Source: Paracoccus seriniphilus (GTDB lineage: Bacteria; Pseudomonadota; Alphaproteobacteria; Rhodobacterales; Rhodobacteraceae). Taken from it: 64,000 bases of DNA. The notes beneath the pieces were generated by a model. It ran no database searches. It saw only the letters and a list, made by a program, of their open reading frames with translations, and had not been told where the DNA came from. Made by a program: the position numbers and the translations under genes. The stretch spans positions 248,001 through 312,000 of the forward strand of contig NZ_CP067130.1 of assembly GCF_028553745.1 (NCBI RefSeq), written 5' to 3'. Below, piece by piece: positions 25,770-34,149 of the stretch (position 1 is its first letter; each line of letters opens with the position of its first letter).

Positions 25770-26290
25770 AGCCGGTTCCGCCGCGCAAATTGACGTGACG
25801 GCGGCTTTCAGGGCCGTTGCAGACTCGTGAAAAACAGGTCAGGACCGCCTTGGCGGATTGTTCCCCGGATCAGAGGGTCCGTCCCGCGGGGTCAAGCTTC
25901 CCTCGCGTGGAAGACGTCCCTCGAAGCGCGGCGACGAATGGCAGGATCTGTTCGTTCATTGGCAGAAATGGTCAATAAACTTCCGAAAATTTTTGGATAG
26001 ATAGCGAGACCATGCCGCGTCTGGCTGTTCCGTCGTGACAGGCCGCAGATCCAGATGCTTGTCACCGCTGCAGGACTGGCTTGGCAGCCGGATTTTCTGC
26101 GCCCCGGATACCCATGGCCGGATCCCTGGCCGATGCTCTGCGAAAGCGGGTTTCCCACGCCGGTCGATTCTGCCGGCCTGTGAGGAACCCCTGAAATATC
26201 TGAACGCGAACAGCCTGACGGGCATGCAGGCTGTGATCATTGATCTGCCCTGCGCATCGGGCTGCGGGCGCAAGTGAAAGTGCGACAGGA
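25770..26290. other. intergenic, no feature recognised
   Basis: This 521-bp stretch separates the importer operon from the hydrolase gene. Short open frames exist on both strands but none has a recognisable domain or ribosome site. An imperfect inverted repeat right after the ATPase stop (CTGAAGCC... and ...GGCTTTCAG, 25767-25812) might act as a weak transcript end. Confidence 0.5.
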
Positions 26291-27115
26291 ATGATGACCA
26301 TTGCTGAATTCGAACGGCGATTTCAAAGCGGGTTGACCGCCATGGCCGCCCTGTCGTTGCCCGAGGCGCGCCGCAGCTATGACAGGCTGTGCGCCGGTTT
26401 TGCGCCCGATCTGCCAAAGGGCATGGAACTGGGTGATACGCGTATCGCGGGGGTGGCGGTGCGTTGGCACCGTCCCGCACGATCTGCGCCTGGCAGGGTG
26501 GTCTATGTGCATGGCGGCAGCTTCAGCCTGGGGTCTCTGGACAGCCATCAGGGCATCGCGGCGGGTCTGGCCGAGGCGCTGGGGCACGAGGTTCTGAGCA
26601 TCGACTATCGGTTGCTGCCCGAGGCGGGATATGCAGCGGCCCTTGATGATTGCCGTCGCGTGATTGCTGCCGTCGCGCCGCTGGCACTGGTCGGCGACAG
26701 CGCGGGCGCGCGGCTGCTGCTGGATGTGATCGACGATCCGGAGCATGCGCCCGTGCTTGGCCTGATCTATCCGCTGGTGGGCCAGCCGACGAGCGAGACG
26801 CTTGGCCCCGACGCGCCGCTGCTGAGCCGCGACGATGTGCTGGAGGCATGGGCCGCCATTGCACCCGATGCCCCCACCCGCGATGCGCTGTCCCCGCCTG
26901 CATCGCGGATCGAGGTTCTGGCGGTGTCGCGTGATCCGCTGACCGTGCCGCTGGAACGGGGGGTATCGGCATGGCGCAGCGGCGGTGCAGAGGTCGGCTA
27001 TCACATTGCCGATGACATGCTGCATGGCTGCCTGCATGCGCGGGAATCCCTGCCAGAGATGGCCTCTGCCTGGATGACCTTCTGTCAGGCCCTGAAACGA
27101 CGGCTTGACGGATGA
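26291..27115 (+). CDS. alpha/beta hydrolase (HSL/kynurenine-formamidase-like esterase)
   Basis: 274 residues from the ATG at 26291 (ATG 26294 is equally possible; AGGA precedes both). The oxyanion motif is HGGS, the nucleophile elbow GDSAG, and DYRLLPE is typical of the hormone-sensitive-lipase group. Candidate acid Asp is in AVSRDPL and candidate His is in DDMLHGC. No signal peptide is present, so it is cytoplasmic. It stands alone before the BCCT gene. Substrate unknown. Confidence 0.82.
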   Translation: MMTIAEFERRFQSGLTAMAALSLPEARRSYDRLCAGFAPDLPKGMELGDTRIAGVAVRWHRPARSAPGRVVYVHGGSFSLGSLDSHQGIAAGLAEALGHEVLSIDYRLLPEAGYAAALDDCRRVIAAVAPLALVGDSAGARLLLDVIDDPEHAPVLGLIYPLVGQPTSETLGPDAPLLSRDDVLEAWAAIAPDAPTRDALSPPASRIEVLAVSRDPLTVPLERGVSAWRSGGAEVGYHIADDMLHGCLHARESLPEMASAWMTFCQALKRRLDG

Positions 27116-27184
27116 TCCCGCGCCACGATCCACAGTTCAAATACAGAAGAAACCCATAGAAAAACCCACGGAGGAGGTAACCGT

Positions 27185-28558
27185 TTGAAACAGAATCTTG
27201 GCACCAGCATTGCGACGGTCTTGACCGTTGCGGCGCTGATCGGCTTTGCCGCCATCGCGCCCGGCAGCTTTCAGGCATTGCTTGAGGTCATCAAGGTGTC
27301 CGTCATCGGCAATCTGGGCTTCATTTTCACCTATCCCGCCTTCATCGTTTCGGTCGTCTTTGTCGTCCTGATGTTCACCCCCTTGGGTGGCTTGCGCTTC
27401 GGGGAAGAACCCCCGGAATTCTCGACGCTGAGCTGGATCGGCATGCTGTTTGCCACCGGCATGGGCATCGGTCTGCTGACCTGGGGCGTGCTGGAGCCGC
27501 GCTATCACGTCGAGGCTGGCAACAGCACCGATCAGGCGCTGCTCTATGCCTTCAACCATTGGGGATTGCTGGCCTGGTCGGGCTATCTGACCATCGGGGT
27601 CATCTTTGCCCATGCGCTTTACAACATGAACATTCTGAAACCGGCCGAGAACCTGCTGGGAGGGGGCTTTCTCAGCAAGCTCAACCTGGTCAGCCTGGTG
27701 GTCTCGACCGTGATCGGCCTGTCGCTGACATTTTCCTATGCCGCCACACCGCTGCAGAAAAGCGTCAGCCAGTATCTCGGGCTGGATGTCAGCGTGACGC
27801 TGATCATCATCGTGCTGTCGGGGTTCGCCATTGCCTCCAGCACCTCGGGCCTGAACCGGGGCATCAAATGGCTGAGCAATTACAACACCGTTCTGGCCGT
27901 CATCCTGATGGCAAGTGTCTTCCTGCTGTCGAACCCGGGCGAGATTCTTTCGACCTTCGCCCGGTTGCTGCCCGAATATCTGGCGCGCTATCCTGCCATG
28001 GCCACCGAAGTCGGCCTGGGCGATCCCGAACGCAAGGCATGGCTGGCCGACTGGCTCTATGCCTTCGAGGCATCGTGGTATGGCTGGTTCGTCTTTACCG
28101 GGGTGTTCATCGCGCGGATTTCCAGGGGTCGGACGCTGCGGCAACTGGTGCTGGGCGTGATGCTGGTGCCCAGCCTGTTTTCCTGCCTGTGGTTCAGCGT
28201 CTTTGGCCTGGCCGGTCTGGAAACAGGATCCGAGGATGTCTTTACCCTGATGGCCACGCTGGACAGCAGCGGCATCCTCTCGGCCATTCTGGCCCTGAAC
28301 ATCCTGCTGTTCTTTGTCACCAGCGCGGATTCGGCCGGTCTGGTCTGTGAAATGCTGACGGTGCGGCGGTCCCGTGCCTTCTGGATTCTGGCAATGGCCG
28401 CGCTGGCTGTGGTGATCAACTGGTTGGACGGAGATGTCTTCAAGGTGATCCTGACGCTCATCTCGGTGGCTGCCATCCCGGTTGCGATCGGCATCTTTGC
28501 CCTTGGAACCGCCTTCTTGATGAAGGCGCGCCGCGGCAAGGCCGTGCCGCAGATGTAA
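27185..28558 (+). CDS. BCCT-family transporter (betaine/choline/carnitine type)
   Basis: 457 residues from a TTG start that is well supported: GGAGG at 27173-27177 lies 7 bp upstream. About twelve membrane segments are visible. BCCT hallmarks are PPEFSTLSWIGMLFATGMGI with GLLTWGVLEP, and WYGWFVFTGVFIARISRGR in the region of the BetP tryptophan box. The usual long charged N- and C-terminal osmosensing tails are absent. Trp residues of the aromatic box are partly substituted (FEASWYGWF), so the substrate may not be a classical betaine. Confidence 0.87.
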   Translation: MKQNLGTSIATVLTVAALIGFAAIAPGSFQALLEVIKVSVIGNLGFIFTYPAFIVSVVFVVLMFTPLGGLRFGEEPPEFSTLSWIGMLFATGMGIGLLTWGVLEPRYHVEAGNSTDQALLYAFNHWGLLAWSGYLTIGVIFAHALYNMNILKPAENLLGGGFLSKLNLVSLVVSTVIGLSLTFSYAATPLQKSVSQYLGLDVSVTLIIIVLSGFAIASSTSGLNRGIKWLSNYNTVLAVILMASVFLLSNPGEILSTFARLLPEYLARYPAMATEVGLGDPERKAWLADWLYAFEASWYGWFVFTGVFIARISRGRTLRQLVLGVMLVPSLFSCLWFSVFGLAGLETGSEDVFTLMATLDSSGILSAILALNILLFFVTSADSAGLVCEMLTVRRSRAFWILAMAALAVVINWLDGDVFKVILTLISVAAIPVAIGIFALGTAFLMKARRGKAVPQM

Positions 28559-28584
28559 CCCTGTCGGTATCACATCACGGATTG

Positions 28585-28615
28585 AGGGCTGCCGGCTGAT
28601 GCTGGCAGCCCTTTT
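28585..28615 (+). terminator. strong intrinsic terminator after the BCCT gene
   Basis: AGGGCTGCC (28585-28593) pairs perfectly with GGCAGCCCT (28604-28612) around a 10-nt loop. TTT follows immediately. It lies 27 bp after the BCCT stop. Confidence 0.85.
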
Positions 28616-28820
28616 GAATCCGCAGGATGCGCCATCCTGTCAGGCTGCGACACTTTGGCCGCAGGGACGCTCTGGAAATGACGATCCGCAAGCGTAAATA
28701 TGGTGTACCCGGGCCGGAAACAGTGGTTCCCCGAAAGCGCCGTTGAATGCCAGGCTTTGCCAGGGACGCCCGGAAATCTGGCGCTGGCGGTCAGGCGCGG
28801 ATCCACGACAGGAGAGCAAG

Positions 28821-29192
28821 ATGCAAACCGCAGATTTCGTGACCACCCTTTTTGACGGAAAATCCAACCCGGCCAAGGTCACCGTGGCCTTCACCATGGC
28901 ACTCAATGCCGTAAAGGCGGGGCACAGCGCCATGCTGCTCTTGATGGTCGAAGCGGTCGAGCTGGGTGTGCCCGGCGCCTGCGAAGGCATGGATATCGGC
29001 AAGCCCTTCGAACCGGTGGCAGATCTGCTTCGGGAATATCTTGCTGCAGGCGGTCGGGTCGGAATTTGCGGGGCCTGCATGATTCACAACGGCTTCACCG
29101 CAGAGCAGATGGCCCCGGAATACGAGATCATCACCGCGCCGGATGTGGTGACCTTGCTGATGGGATCGAAAGGCTCTCTGCAACTGACCTGA
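28821..29192 (+). CDS. DsrE-family protein
   Basis: 123 residues from the ATG at 28821 with AGGAGA upstream. The fold signature is a conserved alanine-rich first helix, then RVGICGACMIHNG with two Cys (about residues 87-90) and one further Cys in GACEGMD. DsrE/DsrF-like proteins handle sulfur transfer or small redox ligands in the cytoplasm. No sulfur-oxidation genes are adjacent, so the role is open. It stands alone. Confidence 0.82.
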   Translation: MQTADFVTTLFDGKSNPAKVTVAFTMALNAVKAGHSAMLLLMVEAVELGVPGACEGMDIGKPFEPVADLLREYLAAGGRVGICGACMIHNGFTAEQMAPEYEIITAPDVVTLLMGSKGSLQLT

Positions 29193-29561
29193 TGACCGCC
29201 AAGGCAGGGATTGCGCCGCTTTCCACAGGATGAGGCTTGGCCGACCGGACATTGATCTGGCGGTCAGGCAGTCATTCTGGAAATCAGGCTTGAATCTGCG
29301 GCAGGCCGATATGCCGCGGACAGGTTTTCCTGATTGTTCTGGGTCGACAGAACCAACCAGGGGGCAGGCGGCGCCTTCACCGTTGCGGCCTCGGTCACAA
29401 AATAGCCGGAAGTATTCTCTGAAGTTGAAATAAATCTGTAAAAATCAACTTTTAGAAGAAGTCTGTCTTGACGAATTGCAAGTGTTCTTCATAGTTTTAA
29501 CGGAATTGTGACCATCTTCGTCGAGTGATGGTCACGATCTAATTGTTGAAATGGCGGACAT
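29193..29561. other. AT-rich intergenic leader of the RTX gene
   Basis: This 369-bp stretch is visibly more AT-rich than its neighbours from about 29390 onward and holds no convincing gene. A candidate promoter lies at 29468-29495. The AT-rich leader upstream of a secreted repeat protein is a common sign of horizontally acquired or silenced genes. Confidence 0.5.
29468..29495 (+). promoter_or_regulatory. candidate sigma-70 promoter of the RTX gene
   Basis: TTGACG (29468-29473) is followed after 16 bp by CATAGT (29490-29495), near-consensus -35 and -10 boxes, about 65 bp before the RTX start. It is read from sequence only. Confidence 0.4.
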
Positions 29562-31304
29562 ATGGCTACTTTTGATAATACCACACATTACAAGATTTCG
29601 GGCCTTTCCTTTGATTACAAGGATAACGAGGATTTCGATGATGTCGATCTTGTAGGGTTCCGCTCCAGCGCGACGCTGACCGTCTCGGGCAATCCGGACT
29701 CTGGCTTTTTCTATGATGTCGTCGGTTATGACGACGAACCCATTTTCGATGCGGACGTGTCCGAGGATACCTATATCATCGAACTTGGCGGAAGAGACGT
29801 GTTCGACATTGATGTCGATGTCTCGGTGCTCAGCATCGACTGGACCTGGGGAGGCAAGAGCTACAGCACCACGCTGGCTGACTTTGACTGGGACAAAGGC
29901 GACGACGATGAAGGCTATGACCACGGAACCAACTTCATCTTCGTGCTCGACGGCGACGACCTGCCCGAGTTCAAATCCTTGTCGGAATTCGACGACTTCG
30001 CCAATACCGAAAAATATATTACCCGCGATTACATCCCCTCTTCGGGTCCGTTCTCCGAGGGCAAGCTGATCAAATGGAGCAGTTTTGAAACCGCCACGGT
30101 GGTGGGTGTTGAGGATGATATTCTGGGAACACCCGACGATGATGTGCTGAATGGCCGCAATGGCGACAACTACTTCATCTCCAGCGAGGGCGATGACAGA
30201 TATAACGGCGGCAATGAGAATTATGATCAGGTCAGCTATAAGGATGATCCAGCCGGCGTGACCGTCAATCTTGCCACCGGCAAGGCCACGGATGGCTGGG
30301 GTGATGCGGACAGGCTCAGCAGCATTGAAATGCTGCGCGGCAGCCTGTTCGATGACCAGCTCAAGGGCGACAGTGGTGCCAACCACATTCGCGGCCTTGC
30401 GGGTGATGACGTGCTGAACGGGGGCAGGGGAATCGATACCCTGCGCTATGACCGCGATGCCAATTATGGCGGCACGGATGGCGTCACGGTGAACCTCAAG
30501 AAAGGCTATGCCATCGACGGTTTCGGTGATCGCGATACCCTGTCGAACTTCGAAAACGTCCGGACCACCGAATTCAAGGATACGATCATCGGCACGAATG
30601 ACGCCAATGACCTTCGGGGAAATGGCGGCAACGATCTGATCAAGAGCCTTGGTGGCAAGGACATCCTGGAAGGTGGTGCCGGGCATGATACGCTGATCAG
30701 CGGTCTGGGTCATGACAAGCTGTTCGGCGGCACCGGCAAGGACAGCCTTGACGGTGGAAAGGGTGAAGACACGCTCTATGGCGGCAATGGCGATGACCAG
30801 CTTGTCGGTGGCCGGGGGGCGGATGTTCTTTCGGGCGGCGACGGCGAGGATGAACTCGCCGGCGGCTATGGCGACGACAGGCTTGTTGGGGGCAAACATG
30901 CCGATCTGCTGCTGGGCAGCATCGGCAAGGACGAGCTTGAAGGCGGCAAGGGCAATGACACGCTGCTAGGCGGCAGTGGCAAGGACACACTCACGGGCGG
31001 CATGGGCAAGGACGCGCTTGACGGCGGCACGGGCGATGACCTGCTCATTGGCGGCGACAAGGGCGATGTCTTCATCTTCAGAAGCGGCTTCGGCGACGAT
31101 GTGATCCAGGATTTTCAGACGTCGGGCACGGGGGAAAAGATCGACCTTTCGGAAATTTCGACGATCAAGCATTTCAAGGATCTGTCGAACAATCACCTGT
31201 CAGAGATCGACGGCAATGCGGTGATCGACGACCTCGATGGCAACACGATCACGCTTGTCGATGTGGCGGTCGCTGACCTTTCCGCCAATGATTTCCTGTT
31301 CTGA
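29562..31304 (+). CDS. secreted RTX (hemolysin-type calcium-binding repeat) protein
   Basis: 580 very acidic residues with no N-terminal signal. Residues 1-180 form an Asp/Tyr-rich beta domain I do not recognise. From about 195 glycine-rich nonapeptides GGxGxDxLx bind calcium as a parallel beta-roll, densest at about 345-500. The C-terminus (GDVFIFRSGFGDDVIQDF ... and the final SANDFLF) is the serralysin-type secretion region used by type I secretion. No catalytic domain or type I exporter genes are adjacent, so it depends on an exporter elsewhere. It may be an adhesin or matrix protein. Confidence 0.88.
   Translation: MATFDNTTHYKISGLSFDYKDNEDFDDVDLVGFRSSATLTVSGNPDSGFFYDVVGYDDEPIFDADVSEDTYIIELGGRDVFDIDVDVSVLSIDWTWGGKSYSTTLADFDWDKGDDDEGYDHGTNFIFVLDGDDLPEFKSLSEFDDFANTEKYITRDYIPSSGPFSEGKLIKWSSFETATVVGVEDDILGTPDDDVLNGRNGDNYFISSEGDDRYNGGNENYDQVSYKDDPAGVTVNLATGKATDGWGDADRLSSIEMLRGSLFDDQLKGDSGANHIRGLAGDDVLNGGRGIDTLRYDRDANYGGTDGVTVNLKKGYAIDGFGDRDTLSNFENVRTTEFKDTIIGTNDANDLRGNGGNDLIKSLGGKDILEGGAGHDTLISGLGHDKLFGGTGKDSLDGGKGEDTLYGGNGDDQLVGGRGADVLSGGDGEDELAGGYGDDRLVGGKHADLLLGSIGKDELEGGKGNDTLLGGSGKDTLTGGMGKDALDGGTGDDLLIGGDKGDVFIFRSGFGDDVIQDFQTSGTGEKIDLSEISTIKHFKDLSNNHLSEIDGNAVIDDLDGNTITLVDVAVADLSANDFLF
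30388..31070 (+). repeat. RTX nonapeptide-coding repeats
   Basis: Tandem 27-bp units encode GGxGxDxLx nonapeptides. They are scattered from about 30388 and nearly continuous from 30610 to 31070. Individual units have diverged at the DNA level. Confidence 0.85.
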
Positions 31305-31336
31305 GCCGCTTCACCAGGCGGGACATGTTGCAGGAA

Positions 31337-31374
31337 CTCTCTATCCGGCCCGCTGTCACAGCCCGGATAGAGAG
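31337..31374 (+). terminator. perfect 12-bp inverted repeat after the RTX gene
   Basis: CTCTCTATCCGG (31337-31348) pairs with CCGGATAGAGAG (31363-31374) around a 14-nt loop, 33 bp after the RTX stop. There is no T-tract, so it may be a Rho-assisted end or an mRNA-stabilising structure. Confidence 0.55.
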
Positions 31375-31411
31375 CCGGTAAAGCACCCGTTCCTGAAGGG
31401 GTGAACAGGTC

Positions 31412-31438
31412 AAGCGTCGCAAATCACTCGCGACGCTT
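31412..31438 (+). terminator. perfect 9-bp hairpin, second downstream of the RTX gene
   Basis: AAGCGTCGC (31412-31420) pairs with GCGACGCTT (31430-31438) around a 9-nt loop. A-residues before and T-residues at the right arm would allow bidirectional use. Only a short T-run follows. Confidence 0.45.
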
Positions 31439-31863
31439 TGGGTCATGCGTCTGGGCGTGGCCCCGTCGCGGTGGATCTCCCTGCCGTGGTCGCGTTTCCC
31501 TTGGGTTTGCGCGGGAGGAAAATGCCGAAACCCGCGCCCGCCGATCACGCGGCCGATCGCCGGCGGTTGCGGACGCCCTGGGCAGGTATTTTGAAGTGAT
31601 CCTGCCTTGTTTCTGTACCCGGCAAGACTGAAAAAGCGTGAGAGTTTTGCCATAACCCGTTGGATATTCGTGTCAAATTGCACGACCACAGGTCACGCAA
31701 AGCCGGTTGACACCCTGCAACCGATCCCCGAAGTTTCACTGGCAACCGGCCTCTGGTCATGTCCCCGACAGCAAGACTGGAAGGCGCAAGGCCCGCGATC
31801 CGGCAACAAGCCATTCAGCAAGTGCAGGGCAAGCCACGGGTTGCGAATAATTGGAGACGGCGA

Positions 31864-32694
31864 ATGAACACTATTCCCAATCTGACGATGGCGGACGGGC
31901 GCAAACTGCCGCAGATCGGTTTTGGTCTGTGGCAGATCCAGGCCGGCGGCGAGGCAGATGTCGTGCGCCACGCCTTGCAGGCCGGATACCCCCTGCTGGA
32001 CGGCGCCTACCGTTACATGAATGAAAAGGCCATGGGAGAGGGGCTGCGCGCATCCGGTGTGCCCCGCGAAGAGGTCTTCATCACCACGAAGATCTGGAAC
32101 AACGAACAGGGCAGGGCTGCGGCCCGCCGCTCGGTAGAACGCAGCCTGCGCCATATCGGGGTCGAACAGCTTGACCTGTGCCTCATTCACTGGCCGGTCC
32201 CGACACAGGATCTCTATGTAGAAACCTGGGCCGAGTTGATCGCCATGCGCGACGAGGGTCTGACGGCGTCGATCGGGGTTTCCAATTTCAATGAGGACCA
32301 TCTGGACCGGCTGATTGCCGAAACGGGAGAAGCGCCGGCGGTCAATCAGATCGAGATCCACCCCCAGCTGCAGCAGCCCGAGATGCGGGCGGTCAATGCG
32401 CAGCGCGGAATCGTGACGCAGGCCTGGACGCCGCTTGGCAACGGGATCTCGTTCAATGCGCCGCCGGTGGCGGATGTGGCGAAAAGAACCGGCAAGAGTC
32501 AGGCTCAGGTGATCCTGCGCTGGCATCTGCAGTTGGGACATGCCTTCCTGCCGCGCTCATCCAATCCCGAACGGCAGATGCAGAACCTCGATATCTTCGA
32601 TTTTGAACTGACCGAGGCCGAAATGCAGGCAATGACGACCCTTGATGTCGGGCTGCGCACCGGGCCGGATCCCTCGGTGTTCAAGATGATGTAA
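31864..32694 (+). CDS. aldo/keto reductase (2,5-diketogluconate-reductase-like)
   Basis: 276 residues from the ATG at 31864 with GGAG upstream. The TIM-barrel family is identified by the catalytic tetrad: Asp and Tyr in LLDGAYRYMNE, Lys in ITTKIW and His in CLIHWP. The NADPH-binding end is RSSNPERQMQN. It reduces aldehydes or keto-sugars in the cytoplasm. It converges on the polyol operon's SDR gene but is not part of that operon. Confidence 0.9.
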   Translation: MNTIPNLTMADGRKLPQIGFGLWQIQAGGEADVVRHALQAGYPLLDGAYRYMNEKAMGEGLRASGVPREEVFITTKIWNNEQGRAAARRSVERSLRHIGVEQLDLCLIHWPVPTQDLYVETWAELIAMRDEGLTASIGVSNFNEDHLDRLIAETGEAPAVNQIEIHPQLQQPEMRAVNAQRGIVTQAWTPLGNGISFNAPPVADVAKRTGKSQAQVILRWHLQLGHAFLPRSSNPERQMQNLDIFDFELTEAEMQAMTTLDVGLRTGPDPSVFKMM

Positions 32695-32805
32695 CCGGGC
32701 TGACAGGGCGGCGGTTGCGAAGCCTGAATCATCGGCGACCCCGTGCGAGGGAAAGCCCCCGGTTCTTCTGCTGTGGGCCATGGTCGTCGGACAGTGGCGA
32801 TCCGG

Positions 32806-33576
32806 TCAGATGCTGGAATAGCCGCCCTCGATCATCATGATTGCCCCGTTCACCAGGTCCGAGGCGGGTGACGCCAGATAGAGCGCCATATCCGCGATCT
32901 CGACGGGTTCCCCGAAACGCCCGGCCGGGGTGCGCGCAAGGAAGGGGTCCTTCCTTTCCGGCGCAGACCAAAGCTGTTTGCCCATTTCGGTCAGGACAAC
33001 CGTCGGGCAGATGGCGTTGACCTGGACGTTATGTTCCGCGACCTCGGCCATCAGCGATTTGGTCAGCGCGTTCAACCCGCCTTTCGAAGCCGCATAGGCG
33101 GCGTGATCCTTGAGTGCGATCACCCCTGTCTGCGACGAGATATTGATGATCTTGCCAGACCTGCGGGCGATCATGCCGGGCAACAGGGCGCGGGACAGGA
33201 TGAAGGGTGCGGTCAGATTGACCGCCATGGTCTGCGACCAGTCCGACAGGTCATATTCGACCGTCGGACCGGTGATGGCGATTCCGGCAGAGTTCACCAG
33301 AATGTCGATCCCGCCCATGGCCTGTTGCGCCTGATCCGCGATTGCGGCGGTTTCTTCGGCACTGGCCAGATTGCCGGTGACGGCGGAAAATCTGCGCCCC
33401 CTGGCGCGCAGACTGTCACCCAGTCGCGCCAGACGTTCCTGCGAACGCCCCTGCGCCACGATATCGGCCCCCGCATCCGCGAAGACCTCGGCAATCGCTG
33501 TGCCGATGCCCGAGGAGGCACCGGTGATCAATGCCCTGCGGCCCTCAAGGGCGAAACGCTGCTGCCATGCTGTCAT
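32806..33576 (-). CDS. SDR-family dehydrogenase (gluconate 5-dehydrogenase-like)
   Basis: 256 residues. The Rossmann motif is TGASSGIG, NSAG is present, and the catalytic Ser, Tyr and Lys are in ISSQTG and YAASKGG. It ends as typical SDRs do (NGAIMMIEGGYSSI). It is the last gene of the polyol operon, 3 bp after the SIS gene, and probably interconverts a polyol or sugar acid with its keto form using NAD(P). Confidence 0.9.
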   Translation of the reverse strand: MTAWQQRFALEGRRALITGASSGIGTAIAEVFADAGADIVAQGRSQERLARLGDSLRARGRRFSAVTGNLASAEETAAIADQAQQAMGGIDILVNSAGIAITGPTVEYDLSDWSQTMAVNLTAPFILSRALLPGMIARRSGKIINISSQTGVIALKDHAAYAASKGGLNALTKSLMAEVAEHNVQVNAICPTVVLTEMGKQLWSAPERKDPFLARTPAGRFGEPVEIADMALYLASPASDLVNGAIMMIEGGYSSI

Positions 33577-33579
33577 CGG

Positions 33580-34146
33580 TCATTCCAGATTGGTGTGATT
33601 GGCCCGCATCGCCTCGGCGGATACATCCAGCCGCTGTGCCAGATCCAGCACCAGAAGTTCGCAGAACAGGAACATCAGCGCCTCGTAGAGCGAGCCCATG
33701 GGCAGCACCGAGCTGGCCGCCTCGCCCTGATCCGAGGCCATGGTCTGAGCTGGCAGATGCACGGCAAGATCAGCGGCTCTGGGCACGCTGCCACCGGGTT
33801 CGGCGGTCAGGCAGGCGACTTTCGCGCCGGCGTCCTTGGCAATCCCGACCAGCGCGGCGATGGTGGCAAAATCGCCGGGACCGGCGCTGACCAGCAGCAC
33901 ATCGCCTTCGCCCAGGGGCGGGGTAGTCATGTCCCCGACGACATGGGCGTCACAACCCAGATGGAACAGGCGCATGGCCAGCGCGCGCATCATCAGCCCC
34001 TCGCGCCCGACGCCGTGACAGGCGATGCGCCCGGCCTGCGCCAGCATCTCCGACAGCGGCGGGATCTGTGCCAGCACCTTGGGGGACAGCCCCGGGCGCA
34101 GTTCGTTCAACAGCGTTTCGGCGATATCGGTCTGGAGGTCAGCCAT
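33580..34146 (-). CDS. SIS-domain sugar isomerase (6-phospho-3-hexuloisomerase-like)
   Basis: 188 residues of a single SIS domain: ACHGVGREGLMMRALAMRLF, then LLVSAGPGDFATI and a C-terminal SLYEALMFLFCELLVLDL. The length and order match HxlB-type phosphohexuloisomerases. It lies 3 bp from both neighbours in the polyol operon. The expected hexulose-phosphate synthase or a sugar kinase is not in the operon, so the substrate is uncertain. Confidence 0.82.
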   Translation of the reverse strand: MADLQTDIAETLLNELRPGLSPKVLAQIPPLSEMLAQAGRIACHGVGREGLMMRALAMRLFHLGCDAHVVGDMTTPPLGEGDVLLVSAGPGDFATIAALVGIAKDAGAKVACLTAEPGGSVPRAADLAVHLPAQTMASDQGEAASSVLPMGSLYEALMFLFCELLVLDLAQRLDVSAEAMRANHTNLE

Positions 34147-34149
34147 GTT

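Larger units (their letters stand above)
31305..31863. other. intergenic with two perfect inverted repeats
   Basis: No convincing gene is found in this 559-bp region. It contains two perfect hairpins (31337-31374 and 31412-31438), which probably form the 3-prime end of the RTX transcript. The remainder up to the aldo/keto reductase shows nothing I can name. Confidence 0.55.

Noticed and set aside
25956..26480. Minus-strand frame in the gap before the esterase
   Set aside because: No recognisable motif, and it overlaps the start of a supported gene.
29532..30899. 455-residue antisense frame over the RTX gene
   Set aside because: Low-complexity Ala/Ile/Val-rich mirror of the repeat codons. 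The plus strand encodes clear calcium-binding nonapeptides.
30388..31070. CRISPR-like or tandem DNA repeat array
   Set aside because: The periodicity is explained by coding of calcium-binding nonapeptides, with diverged units and no spacers.
31249..31689. Minus-strand frame downstream of the RTX gene
   Set aside because: Arg-rich translation without motif. It covers two hairpins that look like transcript ends.
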